A stretch of 12,809 nucleotides of DNA from JAUIHN01 sp964556075 (GTDB taxonomy: Bacteria > Patescibacteriota > Saccharimonadia > Saccharimonadales > Saccharimonadaceae), in assembly GCA_964556075.1 (NCBI GenBank), contig CAZKUV010000021.1, forward strand, positions 1-12,809, read 5' to 3'. The notes under the pieces were generated by a model. It worked only from the letters and a program-made list of their open reading frames with translations, made no database searches and was not told where the DNA came from. A program made the position numbers and the translations under genes. Positions 12,402 to 12,809 of the stretch are shown here, in pieces; the first letter of the stretch is position 1; the number at the start of each line of letters is the position of its first letter.

Positions 12402-12809
12402 ATGTATTACCGTTGCTCGTTGATACCGATAGCCAAAGAACAGCTCAGCGCTGCCGTCTCAAAAGCGTGCGAACGCTCGACGCTACATGGCCGTGTCGAC
12501 ATATCGCGCTTTGAAACAGAGTTCGCGAAGGAATTGGCCGAGCTACTCCACGTCTACGGCGCGAAGCCGATCTTTCGATCACTGCTTCGGTACGAGAGCA
12601 AACTCGAGATTCCATGCAGTATCTCGTATCTCGAAGAAGAAGATTTCTATCTCCCGAACAGGATCGAGGAGGTCGACAGGTGCATCGATGAAGCGATCCT
12701 CGACAACAGCACCTCTGTGCGCAGCTACAGGGTGCACGGCGTTGGTCTCTACGGACCATGCGAACTCGCGCTGACCCGCGAGGTAGTCGTCCGTATCCCT
12801 TCCTGGGAG
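12402..12809 (+). CDS. unrecognised protein, 3' truncated by window edge
   Basis: The frame from ATG 12402 is open for 136 codons to the last base, so the gene continues beyond the window. A good ribosome site GAGGTG (12391-12396) lies five bases before the start. The visible part begins Met-Tyr-Tyr-Arg-Cys-Ser-Leu-Ile-Pro-Ile, then an amphipathic helix (about 12-45) and a Glu-Leu-Leu-His-Val-Tyr-Gly segment. A strongly acidic piece with Tyr-Leu-Glu-Glu-Glu-Asp-Phe-Tyr-Leu-Pro (about 86-95) and a mixed C-terminal part containing Val-Gly-Leu-Tyr-Gly-Pro-Cys follow. No domain family was recognised and no transmembrane segment is seen. Codon use (GAG, CTC, ATC, GCG) matches its neighbours, supporting it as real. 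Function cannot be inferred from the visible part. Confidence 0.75.
   Translation, partial: MYYRCSLIPIAKEQLSAAVSKACERSTLHGRVDISRFETEFAKELAELLHVYGAKPIFRSLLRYESKLEIPCSISYLEEEDFYLPNRIEEVDRCIDEAILDNSTSVRSYRVHGVGLYGPCELALTREVVVRIPSWE

Overview
The window looks like chromosome of a small-genome bacterium. I lean towards Patescibacteria/CPR, possibly Saccharibacteria, but this is an inference from style and no lineage marker is present. The signs are a consensus-like -10 box sitting 6-8 bases before the start codon of most genes (apparently leaderless mRNAs), dense packing with one obvious terminator, and a preference for TAG and TAA stops. The code is standard: Trp is TGG and no gene has an internal TGA.

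Layout. 1-475: the 3' end of a DUF1524/HNH nuclease of the GmrSD type IV restriction type, cut by the window edge and AT-richer than the rest. 476-808: a gene-free junction with several palindromes, ending in the promoter and probable operator of marR. 809-2875: a marR-MFS drug-efflux operon closed by a terminator at 2916-2953. 2973-3707 (minus): msrB followed by a very acidic 71-aa protein. 4038-4508 (plus): msrA, divergent from msrB across a 330-base gap. 4524-5105 (minus): an unrecognised protein convergent with msrA. 5234-8653: a two-component system made of a six-TM PAS histidine kinase and a receiver-only response regulator. 8682-9389: an RsuA/RluB-family pseudouridine synthase. 9458-10087: an unrecognised acidic protein. 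10114-12063: der and pth. 12064-12401: a gene-free stretch. 12402-12809: the start of an unrecognised gene that leaves the window.

How the genes work together. The left half is stress defence: drug export under a MarR switch, and repair of both methionine sulfoxide epimers by MsrA and MsrB. The right half is signalling plus translation upkeep: rRNA modification, ribosome assembly and peptidyl-tRNA recycling.

The most unusual item is the two-component pair. Kinase and regulator each carry a long Pro/Gln-rich C-terminal tail (about 190 and 260 residues). The tails share a short motif, and the regulator has no recognisable output domain, so the receiver plus tail may act as a scaffold or assembly module rather than as a transcription factor.
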